DNA of 29,873 bases, taken from the IMG/VR virus record IMGVR_UViG_3300043427_002313, positions 1 through 29,873 of that record; one strand, 5' to 3'. The stretch is from a virus. A program made the position numbers and the translations under genes. Positions 6,276 through 12,977 of the stretch are shown in pieces (the first letter of the stretch is position 1; each line of letters opens with the position of its first letter). Below the pieces are notes generated by a model. It saw only the letters and a list, made by a program, of their open reading frames with translations. It was not told the DNA's origin and did no database searches.

Positions 6276-6563
6276 TTAGAGGGAGCCGGTGATGCAGAGG
6301 GCGGCCTTCAGGGTGCTGGTCTGCTCCTTGTTGATGCGCTTGCCCTTGATGAGCTGCAGGGCGGCATGGTAGGCCACGCAGGCGATGATGTGGGCGTCAT
6401 TCGCGTCTTCGAGGTCGCACTCGTAAGCGTCGTGATCGGCGTAGAGGCCGGCCTTGTAGGTGGCCTGCACCTGGTTGACGTTGCGGGTCTGCTCTTCGAC
6501 GAGAGCGGCGAGGGAGAGGAGCACGTTGGGGCGCTCGACGATGGTGGTGATGGCGGTGGTCAT
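6276..6563 (-). CDS. Hypothetical protein, first gene after the early promoter candidate
   Basis: This 95-residue protein is not recognised. It is mostly helical and acidic (LAALVEEQTRNVNQVQATY, DAYECDLEDANDAHIIACVA), with a Lys-rich C-terminal turn. There is no membrane segment. I chose the ATG at 6563 (MTTAITTIVERP), about 28 bases from a promoter candidate and after CCAACACCAAGCC. A longer in-frame form starts in the promoter region. As the first gene of the early transcript it would be expressed immediately after infection, so a host-takeover or regulatory role is possible but unproven. Confidence 0.72.
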   Translation of the reverse strand: MTTAITTIVERPNVLLSLAALVEEQTRNVNQVQATYKAGLYADHDAYECDLEDANDAHIIACVAYHAALQLIKGKRINKEQTSTLKAALCITGSL

Positions 6564-6770
6564 GGCTTGGTGTTGGTTGGAACAGAGATGAGTAGACAAG
6601 CCCATTGCCAAGGGGTCAACACAATTCTTTTGCCAAGTTCCCGAGCGGGGTGGTTTGGAACGTTTAGGCCGAGAAAGTTGCCATAACTTCCCGAGCGGTC
6701 ACTTTATGGAACCCGCCAGCCCCGTCTACATGTCGCCCCAGACATGTCGATTAGACCCCTCTGGCTTGCC
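6564..6770 (-). promoter_or_regulatory. Intergenic control region between lysis and early genes
   Basis: This 207-bp gap has no gene. It holds a promoter candidate (6591-6619), two copies of a box reading TTGCCA...TTCCCGAGCGG on the plus strand (6630-6648 and 6678-6698), and a third short TTGCCAAGG. It also holds an ACATGTCG direct repeat at 6728 and 6742, with the palindrome GACATGTC at 6741-6748, flanked by GTCTA/TAGAC. The layout resembles an operator region where early transcription begins and late transcription ends. No clear stem with a U-run was found. Confidence 0.6.
6591..6619 (-). promoter_or_regulatory. Sigma-70-like promoter candidate for the early operon
   Basis: On the minus strand, TTGACC (complement of 6614-6619) is followed by a 17-base spacer and TCTACT (complement of 6591-6596). 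The -35 box matches 5 of 6 consensus bases and the -10 box 4 of 6. Transcription would start about 20 bases before the ATG at 6563. It sits beside the repeated TTGCCA boxes. Confidence 0.5.
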
Positions 6771-7109
6771 CTAGGAGGCGTCTTTAGTGCCCGGGCGATA
6801 GAAGACCCGCACCAGCACCGCCACGAGGACAGTGAAGCACCCCACCGCCAGCGCCCAGCCGAAGTCCCGGATGGTCTGGAGGGCCAGCGTGGCCGTCGAT
6901 AGTTGCCGCTCCAGGTTCGCGTCGTCGCTCTTCAGGTCCTTGCCCCCGTCCACGATGATGAGGGCCATGGTCTGGGAAGACCCGAAGGCCGAGAGCACGG
7001 ACTCGCAGATCCACGCGGAGCCCAAGGCCGAGACGCCGGCCGCCAAGGTCAGCATGACCACCGCCCAGAGCAGGTTGGTGTCAGCGCTTCTTGGGCTTTC
7101 GTTTGCCAT
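6771..7109 (-). CDS. Two-helix membrane protein in the lysis cassette
   Basis: This 112-residue protein has a hydrophobic helix at about 13-38 (LLWAVVMLTLAAGVSALGSA) and another at about 84-103 (GWALAVGCFTVLVAVLVRVF). Between them is a soluble, probably periplasmic section with coiled-coil character. It could be a holin partner, antiholin or spanin-like protein, and the sequence does not decide. The ATG at 7109 lies 29 bases inside the LydA-like holin gene, with the purine-rich AAGGGGAAG before it. It is the last gene before the early control region. Confidence 0.68.
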   Translation of the reverse strand: MANESPRSADTNLLWAVVMLTLAAGVSALGSAWICESVLSAFGSSQTMALIIVDGGKDLKSDDANLERQLSTATLALQTIRDFGWALAVGCFTVLVAVLVRVFYRPGTKDAS

Positions 7110-7458
7110 TGGTCTTCCCCTTGGGTTTTCCGACGATGTCGGCCGACGTGGCCGCGAGCTTCTTCTTGGCCGTCTCCTCCGCCCACGCCACGATCTGCAG
7201 GGCCATGTAGCCGGAGAGGCCGTTGAGCGCCCAGAGCATCTTCTTGTTCTGAATGTACTCCTCCAGGGCGAACCCGGAGAGGATGGCCACGGCGCACGCC
7301 ACGACGAGGTGGCCGATGACGCGGCCCACGCTCAGCTTCTCATCGGTGAGGATAATCTTCACAGTCATGCCCATCATGCCCAGGAGCCCGGCGATGCCCG
7401 CCTGCTTCACTTCGGGGCCGATGTCCTCGGGGCCCATGCTGGTGGGGGGAGGCGTCAT
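7081..7458 (-). CDS. LydA-like holin (superfamily III), tentative
   Basis: This 125-residue protein has an N-terminal segment GPEVKQAGIAGLLGMMGM, a charged loop (TDEKLSVGRVIGH), a strong membrane helix (LVVACAVAILSGFAL) and a third hydrophobic stretch near 77-92. The tail is very basic (KPKGKTNGKRKPKKR). This layout resembles LydA-type phage holins, which open the inner membrane at lysis. The ATG at 7458 overlaps the upstream TGA (ATGA). It lies between an HEAIH-motif gene and another membrane protein gene. The family assignment rests on pattern memory and should be treated as probable. Confidence 0.62.
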   Translation of the reverse strand: MTPPPTSMGPEDIGPEVKQAGIAGLLGMMGMTVKIILTDEKLSVGRVIGHLVVACAVAILSGFALEEYIQNKKMLWALNGLSGYMALQIVAWAEETAKKKLAATSADIVGKPKGKTNGKRKPKKR

Positions 7459-7745
7459 GAGATGCGGACGGGGGTGGTGTGCTTGCCTAGCAGGATGCGG
7501 CGGTAGTTCTCCTGCCAGAGCACGGCGCTGATCACCTTGCCGGCGCGGTCCACTTCCTTCTCTCCCATCTCTGGCCAGCAGATATGGATGGCCTCATGTG
7601 TCAAAGTCTCCAGCTCGCGGCGGGGCGAGAGGCGGGGGTCAATCTCGATGACCGGGCGGGCTGGGTCCGTCTCGGCCTGTCCCCATGCACGCTCTTTCCC
7701 GAGCGGGCGCCAGATGACCTTAACCTTGGTTCGCTTGCGGGGCAT
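7455..7745 (-). CDS. Small zincin-like protein with HEAIH motif
   Basis: This 96-residue protein has a beta-like start (RTKVKVIWRPLG), a stretch ending at an Asp (PVIEIDPRLSP), then LETLTHEAIHICWPEMGE. HEAIH is an HExxH zinc-binding motif, and the Glu-rich stretch after it (GEKEVDRAGK) could give the third ligand. Small phage zincin-like proteins of this shape are known, but substrates are usually unknown. I chose the ATG at 7745, inside the last 26 bases of the lipoprotein gene. The longer in-frame extension is a shadow of that gene. Location in the lysis cassette allows a peptidoglycan role, but there is no signal peptide. Confidence 0.68.
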   Translation of the reverse strand: MPRKRTKVKVIWRPLGKERAWGQAETDPARPVIEIDPRLSPRRELETLTHEAIHICWPEMGEKEVDRAGKVISAVLWQENYRRILLGKHTTPVRIS

Positions 7746-8427
7746 CGGGGCAGGGGCGGTTGCGGTAGTGTAGCCACACGAGGGCCACGACCAGGAGCAC
7801 GAGCCCACCCACACCGGGCAGGAAATAAGGGGAGGCGAACAGGTAGGGGAGCCCGCCGATGCCGGCGCCGACGAGGAAGGCCACGCTGGCCCGCAGGTAC
7901 TGGCCGAGGAGACCCATCGCGAGGGCCGCGAGGAAGCAGATACCCGCCCCGACGGCGAAGGCGTTGCGGATGCCTTCCGTCCGCACCTGCTCGACCTCGG
8001 CCTTGAGGGCCACAATCTGCTTGTTGGCGTTGTCGAGGGCGGCCTTGTTCTTGGCGGCGTCCTGCTCGGCCTTGGCGAAGTTCGCGTCGATGACCGCTAG
8101 GAGTTTCTTTCCGGCTTCCTCGGCACGCTTGTATTCCTCAGAGTTATGACGGGCCACGCGGTTGCGGACGTAGTCGAGCGCCTGGGCGTCGGGCTTCGGG
8201 AGGTAGGCCAGCGCCACGCCCGTCTCGGCCCGGACGACCTCGGGCTTGTCGGCGTTCTCGCGGGCGACAGTCACGGCGGCGGCGATGCGCTGGTCGGACT
8301 TGTCAATCTGCGTCCCCAGCTTGGCGAGGTCGGCAGGGTCGGAGGTCGGGGTTCCCGTGCCGGCGGTGTCCTGGCTAGGAGTGCAGGCCGCGAGGGCCAG
8401 CAGGGTCAGCGGCAGGACTCGGCGCAT
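7720..8427 (-). CDS. Lipoprotein with coiled coil and C-terminal membrane helices (spanin-like)
   Basis: This 235-residue protein opens with a lipoprotein signal, MRRVLPLTLLALAAC, whose LAAC fits a lipobox with Cys15 as the lipidated residue. A Thr/Pro-rich linker, a long helical coiled-coil section (about 85-150) and three hydrophobic C-terminal stretches follow (near 157-177, 181-198 and 205-222). A lipid anchor at one end and membrane helices at the other is the layout of unimolecular spanins, which join the outer and inner membranes at lysis, though those usually have a single C-terminal helix. Another envelope protein is possible. The ATG at 8427 is a few bases after the small gene upstream. 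Confidence 0.66.
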   Translation of the reverse strand: MRRVLPLTLLALAACTPSQDTAGTGTPTSDPADLAKLGTQIDKSDQRIAAAVTVARENADKPEVVRAETGVALAYLPKPDAQALDYVRNRVARHNSEEYKRAEEAGKKLLAVIDANFAKAEQDAAKNKAALDNANKQIVALKAEVEQVRTEGIRNAFAVGAGICFLAALAMGLLGQYLRASVAFLVGAGIGGLPYLFASPYFLPGVGGLVLLVVALVWLHYRNRPCPDAPQANQG

Positions 8428-8431
8428 GGAC

Positions 8432-8572
8432 TCACTTGCCCTTGAGGGCGTCGAGCAGCTTGCGGCCTTCGGCTTCGCTGGCCTTCAGGCGTTCGCCGTG
8501 CTTGCGGGCCACGAGGAGACCGGCGACGAAGCCGCCCAGGAGGGAGAGGGTGATGGAGATGATGTAGAGCAT
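8432..8572 (-). CDS. 46-residue single-helix membrane protein
   Basis: This short gene encodes an N-terminal hydrophobic helix (LYIISITLSLLGGFVAGLLV) followed by a charged helical tail (ARKHGERLKASEAEGRKLL). It is a likely type II or tail-in membrane peptide of the lysis cassette. It could be a pinholin-like or antiholin-like product, though size alone cannot show this. The ATG at 8572 lies three bases after the upstream TAA, and its stop is four bases before the lipoprotein ATG, so it fills the gap exactly. Confidence 0.65.
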   Translation of the reverse strand: MLYIISITLSLLGGFVAGLLVARKHGERLKASEAEGRKLLDALKGK

Positions 8573-8575
8573 GGA

Positions 8576-8794
8576 TTAAAGTCGGGAGAGAAGGGCGGCC
8601 AGTTGGGCTTCGAGTTCCGCGATCCGTTCGGCGTCGGTCTTGGGAGGCGTCGGCGGGTTGTAAATGATGTCGCAAACACTTTGGAAGCTGTGCTGCATTG
8701 TAGAGTAAACGCAAAAGCCGTCTGCCCGTTTCCAGCAGACAGGGTCGGACTCGATGCGCTCCCACTCGTTTCCTTGTTCGTCGATGTAGGCCAT
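8576..8794 (-). CDS. Hypothetical protein after the tail fibre
   Basis: This 72-residue protein is not recognised. The N-terminal half is beta-like and aromatic (YIDEQGNEWERIESDPVCWK). The C-terminal end is a short coiled coil (AERIAELEAQLAALLSRL) after a Pro-rich turn. A small domain plus a trimer-forming helix, directly following the fibre gene, would suit a fibre chaperone or attachment protein. That is inference from position. The ATG at 8794 lies just after the fibre TAA. Codon use is less GC-rich than most genes here, like the fibre tip. Confidence 0.66.
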   Translation of the reverse strand: MAYIDEQGNEWERIESDPVCWKRADGFCVYSTMQHSFQSVCDIIYNPPTPPKTDAERIAELEAQLAALLSRL

Positions 8795-8797
8795 AAA

Positions 8798-9690
8798 TTA
8801 GGAATAGGTAATGATGATTGCAAGGCCACCAGCACCAGCGCCACCAGCACCACTAGCAAATCCATTATTGCTAGCTGAGCCACCACCCCCGCCACCAGCA
8901 GGCCAGCCGCCATCACCACCCTGGCCACCCACTGATCCATTGACATAAGCACCACCCCCGCCACCTGTGCCACCATTCGGCCAATAATCTGTGCTTACAT
9001 AGCCAACACCAGCACCACCATTGATGCTGACAGCTGTTCCACCAGCACCGCCAGCAATTGCAAAATTGCAGCCCGAAACACTTGTGCTATTGTTCACTGC
9101 TGAGCCATTACCCCCAGCAGCTGATGTTAGGATGTTTGCCAACGCACCACCCCCACCACCACCACCTGTGCCAAAGAAAGGATTGCTGTTAAAAGTTGAG
9201 CCAGCTTGCCCTGTAGATGTTGCCCCGCTTGCTCCACTGTTGCTGGCAAAACCTGTATTGAAAAGCAGGAAGGATGTGCGAGCGCCACCACCTGATCCAT
9301 TGATTGTGCTTCCACCACCACCAAAATTACCGCCATGCGCACGAAAATTTGCAAAGGTAGTTGCTGTGCCAGCTGTCGCACCCCTTCCAGGGGTGTTATC
9401 AGTGGTGACAGACGCACCCCCAGCACCACCACCACCCACAGTGATGCTTTGAGTAGCACCAAGCTTATCAGCACTAAGCCTGATATAGCATTGGCTACCA
9501 CCAGCACCCCCGCCACCACCACTTCTGCCTGATGTAGTGGCATACCTTCCACCAGATCCACCCCCGCCACCACCACCCACCAGCAGAATATCCACCACCT
9601 TAGCACCAGCTGGCTTTGTCCAGGTGAATGTGCCAACGCTGTAGAATGTTTGCACATCACAGCCACCGCTACCACCACCGCCAGCCGTGG
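8798..9690 (-). other. Compositionally distinct polyglycine tip segment
   Basis: The C-terminal third of the fibre gene uses GGT, GGA, GCT and ACA-type codons and is much richer in A and T than the rest of the phage. The change falls sharply near 9690, at the start of the glycine-rich domain. This suggests that the receptor-binding tip was acquired separately from the shaft. Confidence 0.7.
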
Positions 9691-10918
9691 CCCACGTCAA
9701 ATCCCAGTCGGTTGCGCTGGCCTTGGCTAGCACCTGCCCGGTCGTGCCGCCAGCGGGGACGAGCTTCGTGGCCGGCTCCACCGCCGCAGTCCCGAGCCCG
9801 AGGTTCGTGCGGGCCGTCGGCGCGCTGACTAGGTCGGAGAGGTTCGACGCCTTGGCGAGCTTCGCGTCGAGCGCCGTCTGCAGGTCAGTCTGCGCCGAGA
9901 GCGTGCCGGTTATGTCGCCCCAGGCCGTCGAGGTCACAGGGGTCACGCCGCCCACGTTCACAGTCCAGGCCGCGTACGTGCCCGAGCCCGTGTGGTGGTT
10001 CACGTCCACAGTCATCGCACCCGTGCCGGAGTTGTAGGCCAGCACCTCGCCGTGCATGTGGTTCGACCCGTCAAAGGAAATAGTGACGTTCTGGGTGACA
10101 GTGTACGAGAGCCCCGTGCCAACAGTCAGCGCCTTCGTGCCGTTGCCGATCGTCAGGGACGTGGTCGAGGTCGTCAGGTAGCGGTCGCCCGGGACGATGG
10201 TGGACCAGGTGGTGTCGTAGGAGGCCCCGCTTGCCTTGCTCAGGAACTGGCCCGTGCTGCCGCCAGCCGCCACCCCAGGGCCTGCCGGGCCGGTGGCACC
10301 AGTCGCACCCGTGGCGCCGACATCACCGCGAGGGATGGTGAAGTCGAAGACCGCCGCGCCGGACGTGCCCGAGTTAGTGACCGAGGCGGACGAGCCCGGA
10401 GCCCCCGTCGTCGTCGTGCCGGCCGCAATCGTGGCCGCCGTGCCCGGGCTGCCAGTCGCACCCGTGGCCCCCGTGTTGCCCGTCTCGCCCTTGTCGCCGC
10501 GAGGGATAGTGAAGTCGAAGACCGCAGCCGAAGAGGTGCCCGTGTTGGTCACGCTCGCCGACGATCCGGGAGCGCCCGTGGTGGTCGTACCCGCCGCGAT
10601 GGTGGCCGCGTTGCCGGCGGGGCCTTGGCTGCCCGTGGCCCCAGTCGCACCCGTCTGGCCGGCAGGGATGCCGAAGTTAAAGACCGCCGCCGAGGACGTG
10701 CCAGCGTTGGCCACAGTGGCCGAGGAGCCGGGGGCAAGGGTCGAGGTCGTACCCACCGCAATCGTCGCCGCGTCGCCCTGAGCGCCCGGGGTGCCGAGCT
10801 CGACGGACAGGACGGCCGGCGCCGTGGCAAGGACGGAGAGGGACAGGCTGGCGTCCGCCCCTTCCACCTCCATGGTCAGGGAGCCCAGTACCAGCGAAGA
10901 GACGGAGATGGAGGACAT
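8798..10918 (-). CDS. Collagen-like tail fibre with polyglycine tip
   Basis: The 706-residue protein is the probable host-recognition fibre. Residues about 49-216 hold three copies of a 57-residue module, each with AATIAxGTTxT, an AAVFxF segment and a Gly-x-Tyr/Thr collagen run such as GATGATG. Residues about 217-410 form a fibre shaft with a typical NLSDLVSAPTARTNLGLGTA segment. Residues about 411-706 are packed with poly-Gly (VGGGGGGGSGG, GGGGGAY) and end in GGLAIIITYS, like glycine-rich adhesin tips of other phages. Base and codon use shift sharply at the tip. The start ATG at 10918 fits the following tail gene. The last fibre gene before the lysis cassette is a usual position for such a protein. 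Confidence 0.8.
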   Translation of the reverse strand: MSSISVSSLVLGSLTMEVEGADASLSLSVLATAPAVLSVELGTPGAQGDAATIAVGTTSTLAPGSSATVANAGTSSAAVFNFGIPAGQTGATGATGSQGPAGNAATIAAGTTTTGAPGSSASVTNTGTSSAAVFDFTIPRGDKGETGNTGATGATGSPGTAATIAAGTTTTGAPGSSASVTNSGTSGAAVFDFTIPRGDVGATGATGATGPAGPGVAAGGSTGQFLSKASGASYDTTWSTIVPGDRYLTTSTTSLTIGNGTKALTVGTGLSYTVTQNVTISFDGSNHMHGEVLAYNSGTGAMTVDVNHHTGSGTYAAWTVNVGGVTPVTSTAWGDITGTLSAQTDLQTALDAKLAKASNLSDLVSAPTARTNLGLGTAAVEPATKLVPAGGTTGQVLAKASATDWDLTWATAGGGGSGGCDVQTFYSVGTFTWTKPAGAKVVDILLVGGGGGGGSGGRYATTSGRSGGGGGAGGSQCYIRLSADKLGATQSITVGGGGAGGASVTTDNTPGRGATAGTATTFANFRAHGGNFGGGGSTINGSGGGARTSFLLFNTGFASNSGASGATSTGQAGSTFNSNPFFGTGGGGGGGALANILTSAAGGNGSAVNNSTSVSGCNFAIAGGAGGTAVSINGGAGVGYVSTDYWPNGGTGGGGGAYVNGSVGGQGGDGGWPAGGGGGGSASNNGFASGAGGAGAGGLAIIITYS
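10271..10774 (-). repeat. Three tandem 171-bp modules in the tail fibre gene
   Basis: Three in-frame copies of about 57 codons encode AATIAxGTT..., GSSA(S/T)V, AAVFxF and a collagen run ending in GATG. The second and third copies are closest to each other. The repeats can change fibre length by unequal recombination. Confidence 0.8.
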
Positions 10919-10921
10919 GGA

Positions 10922-11236
10922 TCAGTTCGTCACCTGGTCGATGACAGTCAGGCGGAAGGTGTCGGAGAAGAAGGTCGTGCCGCCGTAGACGAACTTGATG
11001 TCGCTGCGGGCGCTGCCCAGGGAGAAGCCAGCCGTGGTCGAGGCGGGCAGGCTGGCCACGAAGGACAGGCCGTCCACCGCCATGGTGATGGTGCAGGGGT
11101 AGACCACGCCCGCCGAGTCGATGATGTCGGAGGTCACAGTCGTCGTGAGCAGGTTTGCTGGGCCGCCGGCCGCCGGGGTGTAGGTCACAGTCCCCGAGTA
11201 GGTCGTGCCGCGCTTGAAGGTGACAGTGTTGCTCAT
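10922..11236 (-). CDS. Small beta-rich tail protein
   Basis: This 104-residue protein is not assigned to a family. It is almost entirely beta-like with Thr/Ser/Gly turns (VTFKRGTTYSGTVTYTPA, SDIKFVYGGTTFFSD) and lacks charged helices, typical of a small baseplate or immunoglobulin-like tail domain that carries a fibre. The ATG at 11236 follows the box CCAAGGGTAGG directly. It sits immediately upstream of the fibre gene, which supports a fibre-attachment role. No enzymatic motif is visible. Confidence 0.7.
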   Translation of the reverse strand: MSNTVTFKRGTTYSGTVTYTPAAGGPANLLTTTVTSDIIDSAGVVYPCTITMAVDGLSFVASLPASTTAGFSLGSARSDIKFVYGGTTFFSDTFRLTVIDQVTN

Positions 11237-11255
11237 CCTACCCTTGGCGGGGGGG

Positions 11256-12080
11256 TCAAACCTCGACAGTCGCCCCGCTCGGGTCCTTGGTGTATCCGGA
11301 CCAGGAGCCGTTCCATGCCGTCAGCTCGGCGCCGTAGTAGGGGTCGGGGAACCAACCAGGAGGGGAAGCGGGGTCAACGTATTGCCAGCCCTCAAAAGAC
11401 AGAGGTGACGAAAGGCAAAGCGGTCCGAGGTGCGTCTGCGTCACGACAAAGGTCGAGCCGTCCCAGATCACGTCGGCCACCTTCCACTTCTGGCAGTTGT
11501 AATTATACATGGCCTGCCCCTCTAACTGGAAAAGCTGCAAGGTCACAGTGCCGGTCGGGGTGTCTACGTCCTGCAAGATTTGCTGATAAAGAATGAACCA
11601 CTTGATGGTCTGACCCGCTTGGAAGGGTTCGCTCTTGGTGTCCGCGTCAGACCCGTCCGCCATGATGGCCAGGTATGGAACGAAGGTCCCGACGTCGTCG
11701 TCAGGAGGGCAGCCGATGACGTACACGCCCCAGTTGTCAGACCCGCCCTCGACGCTGGCCGGCTGGATCTGCACATAGCCGCCAAGGTCAACCAAGGGGC
11801 TTTCGTTTGCTGTCGCAAAAGGCCCAGTGGTCTTCGAGCCGTCAGGGAAGCCGTAGAACTTTTGGATTTCAAACTGCGAAAGCCCGAGAACCCAGGCGGC
11901 GTTCTTGCGGTAGATGGGAGAGCGCACGAAACCCTTGCGGACCTGCACGCCGTAGCCGTAGCCCGTCGGCATGATGGTCACGCGGAACTGCTCCGGGTCG
12001 CCGGCCAGCTGCGGATCGTCAATGCTGAGGGACGTGCCGTTCTGGCCCGCGCTCAGGTTGTAGCCGTTGCCGGGTTGCAT
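11256..12080 (-). CDS. Distal tail or baseplate protein, unrecognised
   Basis: The 274-residue protein is not recognised. It is rich in Gly, Trp, Tyr and Pro with many beta-like segments (YGYGVQVRKGFVRSPIYR, WFILYQQILQDVD), and the C-terminal end (GWFPDPYYGAELTAWNGSW) looks like an exposed domain. Its position after the tape measure and a second tail protein and before the fibre matches baseplate genes of siphoviruses. The ATG at 12080 is 2 bases after the upstream TAA. There is no coiled coil, signal or membrane segment. Function is inferred from order. Confidence 0.68.
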   Translation of the reverse strand: MQPGNGYNLSAGQNGTSLSIDDPQLAGDPEQFRVTIMPTGYGYGVQVRKGFVRSPIYRKNAAWVLGLSQFEIQKFYGFPDGSKTTGPFATANESPLVDLGGYVQIQPASVEGGSDNWGVYVIGCPPDDDVGTFVPYLAIMADGSDADTKSEPFQAGQTIKWFILYQQILQDVDTPTGTVTLQLFQLEGQAMYNYNCQKWKVADVIWDGSTFVVTQTHLGPLCLSSPLSFEGWQYVDPASPPGWFPDPYYGAELTAWNGSWSGYTKDPSGATVEV

Positions 12081-12082
12081 TT

Positions 12083-12976
12083 TTAGGCTAGGATGGGGTA
12101 CACCTCAGGCACCCAGCCCTCGTTGGAGTAGCGGATGGTGTAGCTGATCTTGTAGACGTTCAGCGCATAGTCCTCGAAGTTAACGCTGGCCAGCAGGAGC
12201 TTGGCGCCGGCCGGACCCGTAAACATGGTGCCCATGTAGTTGGGCAGGAGCACCGGCAGGTTGCTGTTCCAGGTCTGGTCGTTGGATGAGTAGCCCACTG
12301 CGTCACGCATGGCTTGTACCACATTGGCGCCTAAGGCGCTGTCTTCCCCGCCCTTGACGTAGATGACGCCGGAGAAGCCCGTCGTCGGGGAGAGGTAGGA
12401 CTTGCGGCCGTAGTAGTACTTGAACTCCGGGTCGAGGAAGCCGACGAACTGACCACCCGTCTTCTGGGTGAAGTGCGCCCCGTTCTCGCCTTTGTATAGC
12501 GTGCCCGTGTCGCTTGTCTTGGCCTTGAAGGTGCTGGCCTCATAGATCGGGGCCGAAGCCGTTCCAGAGCCCACGCCGGCGATTACTCCCACGCCGTCCT
12601 CGATTTCAAAGAAATTGCGGTGCGTCTCGATAGGCTCGCTGCTCGTGGCCACGGCCCCGGAGACGTTGGGGGTGGTGACACTTGGCTCGCCTTCCCCGGG
12701 CGTGACACCCGTGTTGATGCCGACATACTCGACGGCCAAGGTGGCAATGCCGTTCTTGTCGTAGGTCGCAGTCACGCGATTCGACCACATGAAAGCATCG
12801 AAGGGGGCCACCGGATGAGGCAGGCCGCGCTCGAACTCGGCGATGAGGACGGCGTATTCTTGGTCTAGTTTAAACAGACACTTGCCCGTCCATAGGCCAT
12901 AGCCGTCCTGCTGGACTGTCCAACCTGGTTGAAGGACCGGGCTGGAGAGGTCGTTTCCTTTGTCGATGCGTGCCAT
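12083..12976 (-). CDS. Tail protein following the tape measure (distal-tail candidate)
   Basis: This 297-residue protein is not firmly recognised. The N-terminal part (QQDGYGLWTGKCLFKLD) and the C-terminal part (FEDYALNVYKISYTIRYSNE) are beta-rich, and a Gly/Ala/Thr-rich middle section may be a flexible loop. The order tape measure, this gene, baseplate-like gene and fibre fits a distal tail protein that caps the tail tube. The ATG at 12976 is one base after the tape-measure TAA. The longer in-frame form would overlap the tape measure and was rejected. A tail hub or receptor-binding base is the alternative. Confidence 0.68.
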   Translation of the reverse strand: MARIDKGNDLSSPVLQPGWTVQQDGYGLWTGKCLFKLDQEYAVLIAEFERGLPHPVAPFDAFMWSNRVTATYDKNGIATLAVEYVGINTGVTPGEGEPSVTTPNVSGAVATSSEPIETHRNFFEIEDGVGVIAGVGSGTASAPIYEASTFKAKTSDTGTLYKGENGAHFTQKTGGQFVGFLDPEFKYYYGRKSYLSPTTGFSGVIYVKGGEDSALGANVVQAMRDAVGYSSNDQTWNSNLPVLLPNYMGTMFTGPAGAKLLLASVNFEDYALNVYKISYTIRYSNEGWVPEVYPILA

Positions 12977-12977
12977 G

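Noticed and set aside
9992-11596. Long plus-strand reading frame opposite the fibre and tail genes
   Set aside because: It is an Arg/Gly/Ala-rich shadow of the GC-rich minus-strand genes, with no start signal, family motif or stop/start fit to neighbours.
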